The notes beneath the pieces are model-generated. The model searched no databases and was not told where the DNA came from. It was given only the letters and a program-made list of their open reading frames with translations. From Prolixibacteraceae bacterium (GTDB lineage Bacteria > Bacteroidota > Bacteroidia > Bacteroidales > Prolixibacteraceae), in the NCBI GenBank assembly GCA_027858145.1, contig JAQIDF010000149.1:1-26567 (forward strand): 26,567 bases of DNA, given 5' to 3'. Both the position numbers and the translations under genes were made by a program. This document shows, in pieces, positions 1-6,381 of the stretch (position 1 is its first letter; each line of letters begins with the position of its first letter).

Positions 1-212
1 TCGATACCATTGGCACGCATAGCCCTCCATTTGTAATGGTCGCCATACAGCCATATTTGAGTCAGGTTTTTAAAGTTAACATCATCGGCTATCTCCTGCG
101 GTGGCAGGTGGTTGTGATAGTCGATTATAGGCATGTCTTTCGCGTATTCGTGGTAAAGTCTTTCGGCTGATTTTGAATTCAGCATAAAGTTTTCATCCAT
201 AAATTTTTTCAT
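1..212 (-). CDS. uxaC: Uronate isomerase, N-terminal part (truncated by window edge)
   Basis: Reverse-strand reading from the ATG at 212 gives about 70 residues beginning MKKFMDENFMLNSKSAERLY and continuing with MPIIDYHNHLPPQEIADD. The FML...A..LYH start and the DYHNHLPP metal-binding motif (His-x-His of the amidohydrolase fold) are typical of uronate isomerase, which converts D-glucuronate to D-fructuronate and D-galacturonate to D-tagaturonate in the cytoplasm. The rest of the gene lies beyond position 1. It starts 32 bp after the stop of the LacI-type regulator on the same strand, so the two are probably co-transcribed. I see no separate promoter in the 213-244 gap. Family assignment is firm; everything past residue 70 is unseen. 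Confidence 0.93.
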   Translation of the reverse strand, partial: MKKFMDENFMLNSKSAERLYHEYAKDMPIIDYHNHLPPQEIADDVNFKNLTQIWLYGDHYKWRAMRANGI

Positions 213-244
213 ATACGATATATTTTATGTGTTACGAGTTTATT

Positions 245-1273
245 TTACTTTTTCTGTGTCGATTCTCTTATAATAAGTTTGGGTTTTAGTGTCGTTTTAA
301 TGTGATTATGAGTAGTATTAGCGTTTTTTGTTTCCATTTCATCGAGCAACAGTTGGGCTGTAGCCCTGCCCATTTCTTCGCTGAATTGATCTACAGTAGT
401 GAGCTTCGGGCTGATTAATTCGGCAAAAGGTTCGTTTGAGTATCCGGCAACCAGTATGTCATCGGGTATTTTGTGTCCAGCTTCCTGTAAGCCCTGAATA
501 ATGCCCATTGCCATGTAATCGGAGGCTGCAAATATTGCTTCGGGCAATTTATTCTTCTTCAGGTACAAACGTATGAAATCCAATGCTGAATCCAATGTGA
601 TGGGGCCTTCAAAACAAACTTGTTTCTCGTGATCAATACCGGCCTCGTTTAGTGCTTTCTTATATCCGTTGTAACGGTTTTTGTATATGCTTGAACTTCG
701 TGGACCGCCCACCCAAACAATTTCTTTAACACCTTTTTCGAGTATGTGTTTTGTTAAATCGTACGAACCCGAAACATCATCATTTTCAACCTTGCTGACA
801 TCAAGTTTATCCGAAATACGGTCGAACATAACAAGGGGTATCTGATGTGCAATAACTTTTTCAAGGTGCTTAAGGTTTTTTGTTTCGATAGAAATTGATA
901 TTAAGATGCCGCCAACGCGGTTAGCAATGAGTGTTTTTAAGTTTTCTTTTTCTTTTTCAATGCTTTCTTCCGATTGGCATATAATTAAATTGAATCCGGC
1001 CGGGTTTAAAACACTTTCAACGCCGGTAATTACGTTTGAAAAAAAGTGCCGGTTTATCCGGGGCACAATCATACCTACGGTAGTGGCCCTGCCTTTGCGC
1101 AAGCTGGCAGCAATGCTATTAGGTTGATAATTAAGTTTTTTTGCCGTTTGCTGTACGAGTTCTTTGGTGCTTTTTTTAATTTTAGGATGATCATTTAAAG
1201 CCCTCGACACTGTTGAAGCTGTGATGTTTAAGTGTTGAGCAATGTCTTGTATCGTAGTTTGTTTTCTGATCAT
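245..1273 (-). CDS. LacI-family transcriptional repressor of the hexuronate locus
   Basis: A 342-aa protein of normal LacI-family length. Residues 7-28 (TIQDIAQHLNITASTVSRAL) form the N-terminal helix-turn-helix with the recognition helix around TASTVSRALN. Residues 51-60 (PNSIAASLRK) are the hinge helix with the usual minor-groove leucine (L58). From about residue 66 (VGMIVP) onward a periplasmic-binding-protein-like effector domain follows, ending near LIIREST. It reads away from kdgK, with a perfect palindrome in the shared intergenic region, and precedes uxaC on its own strand. I infer that it represses both directions and is released by a uronate-pathway intermediate such as KDG or fructuronate; the effector cannot be read from sequence. 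LacI family is certain, the target assignment is inferred from position. Confidence 0.92.
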   Translation of the reverse strand: MIRKQTTIQDIAQHLNITASTVSRALNDHPKIKKSTKELVQQTAKKLNYQPNSIAASLRKGRATTVGMIVPRINRHFFSNVITGVESVLNPAGFNLIICQSEESIEKEKENLKTLIANRVGGILISISIETKNLKHLEKVIAHQIPLVMFDRISDKLDVSKVENDDVSGSYDLTKHILEKGVKEIVWVGGPRSSSIYKNRYNGYKKALNEAGIDHEKQVCFEGPITLDSALDFIRLYLKKNKLPEAIFAASDYMAMGIIQGLQEAGHKIPDDILVAGYSNEPFAELISPKLTTVDQFSEEMGRATAQLLLDEMETKNANTTHNHIKTTLKPKLIIRESTQKK

Positions 1274-1299
1274 ATAAAAATGTAATTTGAAATATAAAA

Positions 1300-1307
1300 C
1301 AAAGATA
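1300..1307 (-). promoter_or_regulatory. Candidate -7 box for lacI-uxaC
   Basis: The reverse strand reads TATCTTTG, an exact fit to the Bacteroidota -7 consensus TAnnTTTG, placed about 27 bp before the regulator's ATG. The nearest TTTG on that strand (1320-1323) is only 12 bp away, short for a -33 box, so only the -7 part is persuasive. It lies next to the operator palindrome, compatible with autoregulation. Confidence 0.4.
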
Positions 1308-1315
1308 AAAGAATA

Positions 1316-1333
1316 AATGCAAACGTTTGCATT
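1316..1333. promoter_or_regulatory. LacI-type operator palindrome
   Basis: AATGCAAACGTTTGCATT is a perfect 18-bp palindrome with the central CG flanked by AAA/TTT that is typical of LacI/GalR-family operators. It lies between the divergent regulator and kdgK, and its right half contains the TTTG (1326-1329) that serves as a likely -33 element of the kdgK promoter. Binding there would exclude RNA polymerase. Confidence 0.8.
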
Positions 1334-1356
1334 GTGGTTTTATTTTTTTAATTTTG
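1326..1356 (+). promoter_or_regulatory. Promoter of the uronate operon
   Basis: TTTG at 1326-1329 and TAATTTTG at 1349-1356 match the Bacteroidota -33 (TTTG) and -7 (TAnnTTTG) elements with a 19-bp spacer. Transcription would begin a few bases downstream, giving a leader of about 25 nt before the kdgK ATG at 1388. The -33 box overlaps the operator palindrome. Confidence 0.65.
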
Positions 1357-1387
1357 TCATGAAATAAATCAAAAATTATTTGATACT

Positions 1388-2422
1388 ATGAATAAAGTAG
1401 TGACTTTTGGTGAAGTAATGTTGCGGTTGGCAACACCCGGTTTTCAACGATTTGATCAAGTTGATAATTTTTCAGCAACCTTTGGTGGTGGAGAGGCTAA
1501 TGTTGCTGTTTCGCTTGCAAATTATGGTGTTGATGTAGACTTTGTTACGCGTTTGCCCGAAAACGATATTGCAATAGCGTGCATGAAAGATTTGCGTAAA
1601 AATGGTGTGGGCACCGAACAAATTATCCGGGGCGGAGAGCGCCTTGGAATTTATTTTCTCGAAAGTGGTGCTGTAAGCCGTGGCAGTAAAGTGGTATACG
1701 ACCGTGCTCATTCTTCCGTTTCGGAAATTAAGCCGGGTATGGTTGACTGGAATAAAGTGTTTGAAGGTGTAACATGGTTTCACTGGACCGGTATTACACC
1801 GGCAATATCGCAGGGAGCTGCCGATGTCTGCCTTGAAGCCATTAAAGCGGCCAATGCTAAAGGGATTACTGTATCAACCGATTTGAACTACCGCAAGAAC
1901 CTGTGGAAGTACGGAAAATCTGCCAACGAGGTAATGCCGGATCTGGTAGCCGGTTGTGATGTAATTCTGGGTAACGAAGAAGATGCAGAGAAGGTATTGG
2001 GTATTAAGGCCGATGGTGTGGATGTAACTGCCGGAGAAGTAACCGGTGCAGCTTACGAATCGGTTTCGAAACAAATAATGGAACAGTTTCCACGTTGTAA
2101 AAAAGTTATTACTACACTTCGTGGTTCAATTAGTGCAAGCCACAATAGTTGGTCGGGTGTATTATGGGATGGCAAAAAGCTTTATGAAGCTCCAACCTAT
2201 CAAATAACACACATTGTTGACCGTGTTGGTGGTGGCGATTCATTTATGGGAGGTTTGATTTACGGGTTAATGACATGGCCGGATGATGATCAGAAAGCGC
2301 TGAATTATGCAGTGGCCGCTTCGTGCCTCAAGCATACCATTTATGGCGACTATAACCGCGTAAGTGTTGATGAAGTTATGAAACTGATGGAAGGCGACGC
2401 CTCCGGACGTGTTGCACGATAA
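1388..2422 (+). CDS. kdgK: 2-keto-3-deoxygluconate kinase (PfkB/ribokinase family)
   Basis: A 344-aa cytoplasmic sugar kinase. It opens with VVTFGEVMLRL, has the glycine-rich substrate loop GGGEANVA at residues 33-40, a DLNYRKNLW segment in the middle, and the ATP/anion-hole signature DRVGGGDSFMGG near residues 278-289, where D284 is the expected catalytic base. This is the pattern of KDG kinases, which phosphorylate 2-keto-3-deoxy-D-gluconate to KDPG. It is the first gene of the operon, directly after the LacI-controlled promoter, and is followed by KDPG aldolase, which supports the substrate. A second, more divergent PfkB kinase lies at 4206-5279, so specificity should not be transferred between the two. 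Confidence 0.9.
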   Translation: MNKVVTFGEVMLRLATPGFQRFDQVDNFSATFGGGEANVAVSLANYGVDVDFVTRLPENDIAIACMKDLRKNGVGTEQIIRGGERLGIYFLESGAVSRGSKVVYDRAHSSVSEIKPGMVDWNKVFEGVTWFHWTGITPAISQGAADVCLEAIKAANAKGITVSTDLNYRKNLWKYGKSANEVMPDLVAGCDVILGNEEDAEKVLGIKADGVDVTAGEVTGAAYESVSKQIMEQFPRCKKVITTLRGSISASHNSWSGVLWDGKKLYEAPTYQITHIVDRVGGGDSFMGGLIYGLMTWPDDDQKALNYAVAASCLKHTIYGDYNRVSVDEVMKLMEGDASGRVAR

Positions 2423-2423
2423 A

Positions 2424-2447
2424 CCGGTTTCAACCAGTTGAAACCGG
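2424..2447 (+). other. Intercistronic stem-loop kdgK-eda
   Basis: Arms CCGGTTTCAA (2424-2433) and TTGAAACCGG (2438-2447) pair perfectly over 10 bp around a CCAG loop, starting two bases after the kdgK stop. No T-tract follows, so a complete terminator is unlikely; a partial terminator or an mRNA 3'-end stabiliser fits better. It is followed by GGAGTCATTA, as is the hairpin at 4056. Confidence 0.6.
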
Positions 2448-2473
2448 AGTCATTAGGTAATGAGTGTCTTTTC

Positions 2474-2506
2474 ACTAATGACTATTGACTAATGACTATT
2501 GACTAA
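2474..2506. repeat. Tandem 14-bp repeat upstream of eda
   Basis: ACTAATGACTATTG occurs twice without a mismatch (2474-2487 and 2488-2501), followed by a partial unit ACTAA and a degenerate ACTTAATGACTAA up to the eda start at 2529. The same ACTAATGAC core is repeated at 4107-4200 before another gene of the operon. Confidence 0.75.
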
Positions 2507-2528
2507 ATTTACTTAATGACTAAATAAA

Positions 2529-3206
2529 ATGGCAAAATATTCAAGAATAGAAGTATTTCTTAAAATGAAGGAAGCCGGAATGGTTCCTTTGTATTACAAT
2601 TCAGATGTTGAAAAATGTAAAAAAGTGGTAAAAGCCTGTTACGATGGCGGTGCCCGTGCTTTTGAGTTTACCAACCGGGGCGATTTTGCTCACGAGGTTT
2701 TTGCTGAGCTTTCAAAATATGCTAAGGAAGAACTTCCGGGCATGGCTATGGGCGTGGGGTCGGTTATCGATGCCGGAACCGCTTCGTTGTATATTCAGTT
2801 AGGTGCCGATTTTATTGTTTCGCCGTTGCTGAATCCAGATATGGCTAAAGTTTGTAACCGTCGTAAAGTACTGTGGTCGCCCGGATGTGGTTCGGTTTCT
2901 GAAGTAAACCAAGCCGAAGAACTGGGTGCAGAGCTTATTAAAATATTCCCGGGCTCACAGGTTGGCGGGCCAGCTTTTGTGAAATCAGTTAAGGGCCCGT
3001 GCCCGTGGACCGATATTATGCCATCGGGTGGGGTAACAACCGAATACGATAACCTTAAACCCTGGTTCGATGCTGGTGCAACTTGTGTTGGGATGGGCGG
3101 ACAGTTAATGAAGAAGGAGTATGTTGATGAAGGTAACTTTGAAGGATTAGCTCAAAAGGTTAAAGAAACAATAGAATTGATAAAATCTATAAAACAAGGA
3201 AAATGA
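2529..3206 (+). CDS. eda: KDPG / 4-hydroxy-2-oxoglutarate aldolase
   Basis: A 225-aa class I aldolase of the Eda family, which cleaves 2-keto-3-deoxy-6-phosphogluconate to pyruvate and glyceraldehyde-3-phosphate. Comparison with the E. coli enzyme from memory places the general base at E46 and the phosphate/carboxylate arginine at R50 (FEFTNRGD), the Schiff-base lysine at K138 in ELIKIFPGSQ, and the phosphate-binding PSGGV loop near residues 167-171. GVGS (75-78) replaces the usual GAGT. The stop overlaps the next ATG by 4 bp (ATGA), implying translational coupling to the SDR gene. A stem-loop and tandem repeat separate it from kdgK. Assignment is secure. Confidence 0.92.
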   Translation: MAKYSRIEVFLKMKEAGMVPLYYNSDVEKCKKVVKACYDGGARAFEFTNRGDFAHEVFAELSKYAKEELPGMAMGVGSVIDAGTASLYIQLGADFIVSPLLNPDMAKVCNRRKVLWSPGCGSVSEVNQAEELGAELIKIFPGSQVGGPAFVKSVKGPCPWTDIMPSGGVTTEYDNLKPWFDAGATCVGMGGQLMKKEYVDEGNFEGLAQKVKETIELIKSIKQGK

Positions 3207-4054
3207 TACCAACAAACCAATTACTCGGATTAGAAGGAAAAACAGCAGTTGTTACAGGTGCTGGAGGAGTTATTTGCAGTCGTATTGCCGATGGGTTGTG
3301 CGAAATTGGCATGAATGTAATGTTACTTGATGTTGACGAAGCCAGGGCTATTGAAAAAGCCGACGAGCTGAAAGCAAAATATCCTGATGTTATTGTTGAA
3401 GGATTTTTTGCTAATGTTTTGGATAAGCGTTCGCTTGAAAGCGCTAAAAAAAGAATTCTAAGTTTTGTTAGTGCAATCGATTTCCTAATTAATGGTGCCG
3501 GCGGTAATTCGCCTAAGGCAACCACCCAGTCAGAACAAATAATCCCGGGACAGGATGAAGATCTGTCAGATTTCTTTGATCTTGAAATGGATGGATTTGA
3601 CCATGTTTTCAACCTGAATTTTAAGGGTACGGTTTTACCATCAATGGTATTCGGAAAAGATTTAGTTGACAGAGGTAATGGGGGAATTCTGAATGTTTCT
3701 TCAATGAATGCATTCAGGCCACTGACAAAAATACCGGCATACTCTGCAGCCAAATCTTCCATAAACAATTTCACACAATGGCTATCTGTGCATTTTGCAA
3801 AAACAGGTGTGAGGGTTAATGCCATAGCACCGGGCTTCTTTTTAACTACTCAAAATAAATTTTTATTGGTAGATGATAAAGGAAAGCCAACAGAGCGAGG
3901 CCAGAAAATTATTAATGGTACACCAATGGGACGCTATGGCGAAATTGAAGAGCTTGTAGGAACTTCTATTTACTTATTGAGTGATATGTCGAAATTTGTT
4001 ACCGGTATTGTCATTCCTATCGATGGTGGTTTCAGCGCTTACAGCGGAGTATAA
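3203..4054 (+). CDS. uxuB: SDR-family D-mannonate oxidoreductase (fructuronate reductase)
   Basis: A 283-aa classical short-chain dehydrogenase. The cofactor loop is TGAGGVICS (18-26), an acidic D43 ends beta strand 2 (LLDVDE), favouring NAD(H), NGAGG lies at 97-101, and the catalytic set includes S166/S167 and YSAAK (180-184). The C-terminus has the usual VTGIVIPIDGGF. SDR proteins of this type are annotated as D-mannonate oxidoreductases that reduce D-fructuronate to D-mannonate, an alternative to the unrelated long-chain E. coli UxuB. Context (uxaC, kdgK, eda, uxaE) supports this role. The start overlaps eda by 4 bp. A gluconate 5-dehydrogenase-like activity cannot be excluded from sequence. 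UxuA, the next enzyme in the route, is not in the window. Confidence 0.82.
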   Translation: MIPTNQLLGLEGKTAVVTGAGGVICSRIADGLCEIGMNVMLLDVDEARAIEKADELKAKYPDVIVEGFFANVLDKRSLESAKKRILSFVSAIDFLINGAGGNSPKATTQSEQIIPGQDEDLSDFFDLEMDGFDHVFNLNFKGTVLPSMVFGKDLVDRGNGGILNVSSMNAFRPLTKIPAYSAAKSSINNFTQWLSVHFAKTGVRVNAIAPGFFLTTQNKFLLVDDKGKPTERGQKIINGTPMGRYGEIEELVGTSIYLLSDMSKFVTGIVIPIDGGFSAYSGV

Positions 4055-4055
4055 T

Positions 4056-4079
4056 CCATACCGATATTCATCGGTATGG
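4056..4079 (+). other. Intercistronic stem-loop after uxuB
   Basis: CCATACCGAT (4056-4065) and ATCGGTATGG (4070-4079) form a perfect 10-bp stem with an ATTC loop right after the SDR stop. No T-run follows. Like the hairpin at 2424 it is immediately followed by GGAGTCATTA (4078-4087, overlapping the stem end) and then by tandem repeats. Confidence 0.6.
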
Positions 4080-4106
4080 AGTCATTATTTATTAGTACAA
4101 CAAAAA

Positions 4107-4200
4107 CCAACGACTAATTTACTAATGACCAACGACTAATTTACTAATGACCAATGACCAATTTACCAATGACTAATTTACAAATAACCAATAAACTAAA
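4107..4200. repeat. Tandem 22-bp repeat with degenerate copies
   Basis: A 22-bp unit starting CCAACGACTAA and ending TTTACTAATGA is present twice in perfect register (4107-4128 and 4129-4150). Shorter, diverged copies (CCAATGACCAATTTACCAA and similar) continue to about 4200, just before the kinase ATG at 4206. The core word is shared with the repeat at 2474-2506. No spacer pattern and no hairpin within the units, so this is not CRISPR. Confidence 0.75.
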
Positions 4201-4205
4201 TAGTT

Positions 4206-5279
4206 ATGGAACTTAAAAAGAACTTTAAATATTCAATGGTAGTGCCAACCAGCATGGGTGTGCGTATTACCCCGGTAAACGGACAACCCGTTCACTCAAC
4301 CGATACTTTTAAAATGCAGGCAACCAGTGCCGAGACCAATGTAGCAAGCATTTCGTCTTATTTAGGTTTACCTGTAAAAGTGTTGACAACTTTTGTAAAG
4401 GACAGTCCGGTTGCTAAGTTCATTAAAAGCAATTTACGCAGCCGCCATATGGACTACGAAGGACCTGAAGTAGAACAGGGTAATCCTTGGGGATACCGCC
4501 ACCAGTTTAATATTGCTGACAGTGGATATGGATCACGTGGCCCCAGGGTGCAAAACGACCGTGCTGGTGAAGTAGGGCGTACCCTAAATGTGAAAGATTT
4601 TGATATCGAACGTATTTTTGGCGAAGAAGGTGTGCAAATTGTTCATTTGTCAGGTTTGATCGGTGCTTTATCACCCGAAACCAGCAAGTTTTGCCTTGAA
4701 CTGGCCCGTGCTGCTAAAAAATATGGCACAAAAATTTCTTTCGACCTCAATTACAGGGCTTCATTCTGGAAAGGACGCGAAGAAGAATTACGCGAAATGT
4801 TTACTGAAATCGCTTCAGTTTCTGATATTCTTATTGGTAACGAGGAAGATTTTCAGCTTTGCCTTGGAATAGAGGGGCCCGACGCAGGTGGTAAAGGTAT
4901 TCAGGACAAAATTGACGGCTTTAAAGAAATGATAACCCGTGTGAAGAAAACCTTTCCGAATGCATCGGTTTTTGCCACAACATTGCGTGAAGTGAAAAGC
5001 GCCAACGAACACTTATGGGGTGCCATAATGCTTGCAGAAGATGAATGGCAGGTCATTGAACCCCGCAAAATTACTGTGCTCGACCGCATTGGTGGTGGCG
5101 ACGGATTTGTTGGGGGATTGCTGTATGGAATTCTTAAAGGCTGGCCTTCAGAAAAATGGGCACAGTTTGGATGGGCTACAGGTGCAATGGCAACTACATT
5201 CCTTACCGATTATGCTCAGCCTGCCGATGAGGATATGGTGTGGAGCATTTGGAGTGGTAATGCCCGTGTGAAACGATAA
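4206..5279 (+). CDS. Divergent PfkB-family sugar (acid) kinase, substrate unknown
   Basis: A 357-aa PfkB kinase related to kdgK but clearly distinct. The C-terminal signature is DRIGGGDGFVGG with D299 as likely catalytic base, and FDLNYRASFWKG matches the corresponding KdgK segment. The N-terminal substrate side is different: the usual FGE start is replaced by VVPTSMGVRITP, the glycine loop GGGEANVA by ATSAETNVA, and a region rich in Arg/Gly/Asn (QGNPWGYRHQF to VQNDRAGEVGR) replaces the KDG-binding segment. I infer a different sugar-acid substrate. Because it precedes a LarA-type epimerase and gnd, D-gluconate is an attractive candidate, giving 6-phosphogluconate, but a second KDG kinase or another keto-sugar-acid kinase remains possible. 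It follows a hairpin/repeat junction. Confidence 0.75.
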   Translation: MELKKNFKYSMVVPTSMGVRITPVNGQPVHSTDTFKMQATSAETNVASISSYLGLPVKVLTTFVKDSPVAKFIKSNLRSRHMDYEGPEVEQGNPWGYRHQFNIADSGYGSRGPRVQNDRAGEVGRTLNVKDFDIERIFGEEGVQIVHLSGLIGALSPETSKFCLELARAAKKYGTKISFDLNYRASFWKGREEELREMFTEIASVSDILIGNEEDFQLCLGIEGPDAGGKGIQDKIDGFKEMITRVKKTFPNASVFATTLREVKSANEHLWGAIMLAEDEWQVIEPRKITVLDRIGGGDGFVGGLLYGILKGWPSEKWAQFGWATGAMATTFLTDYAQPADEDMVWSIWSGNARVKR

Positions 5280-5355
5280 AGTGAAAGGCAAATGCATTGC
5301 CGCTGAATCTTTTTTGCTAACTTCACGTGCATATAAACCTAAAATTATAACTAAG

Positions 5356-6369
5356 ATGAAACGACTTTTAAACCTGGGGCTTTTATTAATTATTGTACTA
5401 ACTTTTTTTTCCTGTAAAAACCAAACTGGCAGCGATGTTACTATTGGTTTTTTAATCCATTCAACAACCAGTTCTCGCTGGCAAATGGACATTTCTTATG
5501 TCGAAGAGCGTGCAGCTGAAGTTGGTGCAACTATAATTTTGAAAGATGCCGGAGGCGATGAAAATATGCAACTTGCACAGGCTAATGAATTGCTTGAAAT
5601 GGGTGTTGATGCACTTATTGTTGTTGCAGCAAACCAAAACACTGCAGCGGGAATTGTACGTGAAGCTCATGATTACAATGTCCCTGTTATTGCATACGAC
5701 AGGCTAATTAAGAATTCTGATCTGGATTATTTAGTTTCATTTGAATACGAACGGGTAGGAGAACTAATGGTTGAATATGTTGCCGACAATGTTGAAAATG
5801 GTAATTGCGTAATTCTATGGGGCGATGCATCTGATGCTAATGCCGTTTTTGTTAAAAAAGGACATGAAAATGCAATGAATCTTTTAAAGAAAAACAACAT
5901 CAAAACGGTATATAAAACCTTTATCGAAGACTGGACATACGAAAATGCCTATCATCAGATGAATACAATTCTTGATTTTTATCCTGAAAAGATTGATGCG
6001 GTTATTGCCTGTAACGATCCATTGGGTATTGGAGCTAGCGATGCTTTGCGCGAACATGGTTATAAACCCGGTGAAGTTATTATAACAGGGCAGGATGCCA
6101 CGCTTGAATTTGTGCATTCGATGCTTGACGGAGGAATTACAATGTCGGTTGGAAAACCGATTAAGGAATTAGCCTATGGTGCTATCGATTTAGTTGTGAA
6201 AATTGTAAAAGAAGAAGAAACTTCAAGCTTTGATAAAACAGTTAATAACGGACGAAAAGATGTACCGGCTAAATTGTTTTCACCATATATCATTGATGAA
6301 ACAAATTTTGAGAAAATACTTATTGAAGGTGATGTTTTTACTCGCGACCAGGTTTTTATTGATAATTAA
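5356..6369 (+). CDS. XylF-like periplasmic sugar-binding lipoprotein (orphan)
   Basis: A 337-aa protein starting at the ATG at 5356. An upstream in-frame GTG at 5281 is rejected because only the later start gives a lipoprotein signal: MKRLLNLGLLLIIVLTFFSC with the lipobox cysteine at C20. The mature part is a type 1 periplasmic binding protein of the xylose/ribose-binding class: VTIGFLIHST..RW, KDAGGDENMQLAQANELLEM, VDALIVVAAN, VPVIAYDRLI, and IACNDPLGIGASDALREHGY with VIITGQDA. No ABC permease or ATPase is present in the window, and the operon carries its own TRAP system. It may present substrate to a sensor or a distant transporter, or bind sugars at the membrane; the role is open. The 5280-5355 gap contains a small GGCAA/TTGCC hairpin (5287-5301). 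Confidence 0.82.
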   Translation: MKRLLNLGLLLIIVLTFFSCKNQTGSDVTIGFLIHSTTSSRWQMDISYVEERAAEVGATIILKDAGGDENMQLAQANELLEMGVDALIVVAANQNTAAGIVREAHDYNVPVIAYDRLIKNSDLDYLVSFEYERVGELMVEYVADNVENGNCVILWGDASDANAVFVKKGHENAMNLLKKNNIKTVYKTFIEDWTYENAYHQMNTILDFYPEKIDAVIACNDPLGIGASDALREHGYKPGEVIITGQDATLEFVHSMLDGGITMSVGKPIKELAYGAIDLVVKIVKEEETSSFDKTVNNGRKDVPAKLFSPYIIDETNFEKILIEGDVFTRDQVFIDN

Positions 6370-6381
6370 AAAGTAATATAA

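Noticed and set aside
3187..3825. 212-codon minus-strand open frame
   Set aside because: It lies wholly opposite the eda/uxuB genes, has no recognisable domain and low-complexity Ser/Pro composition, typical of an antisense shadow.
4107..4200. Tandem repeats as a CRISPR array
   Set aside because: Units are contiguous without unique spacers, only two copies are perfect, and no cas gene is near.
5287..5316. GGCAA/TTGCC hairpin followed by TTTTTT as a terminator after the second kinase
   Set aside because: The stem is only 5 bp and the T-run begins 8 bases after it, so termination inside the operon is unlikely.
5281..5355. In-frame GTG extension of the XylF-like lipoprotein gene
   Set aside because: The extension would bury the hydrophobic signal and lipobox inside the protein; the ATG at 5356 gives a normal lipoprotein start.
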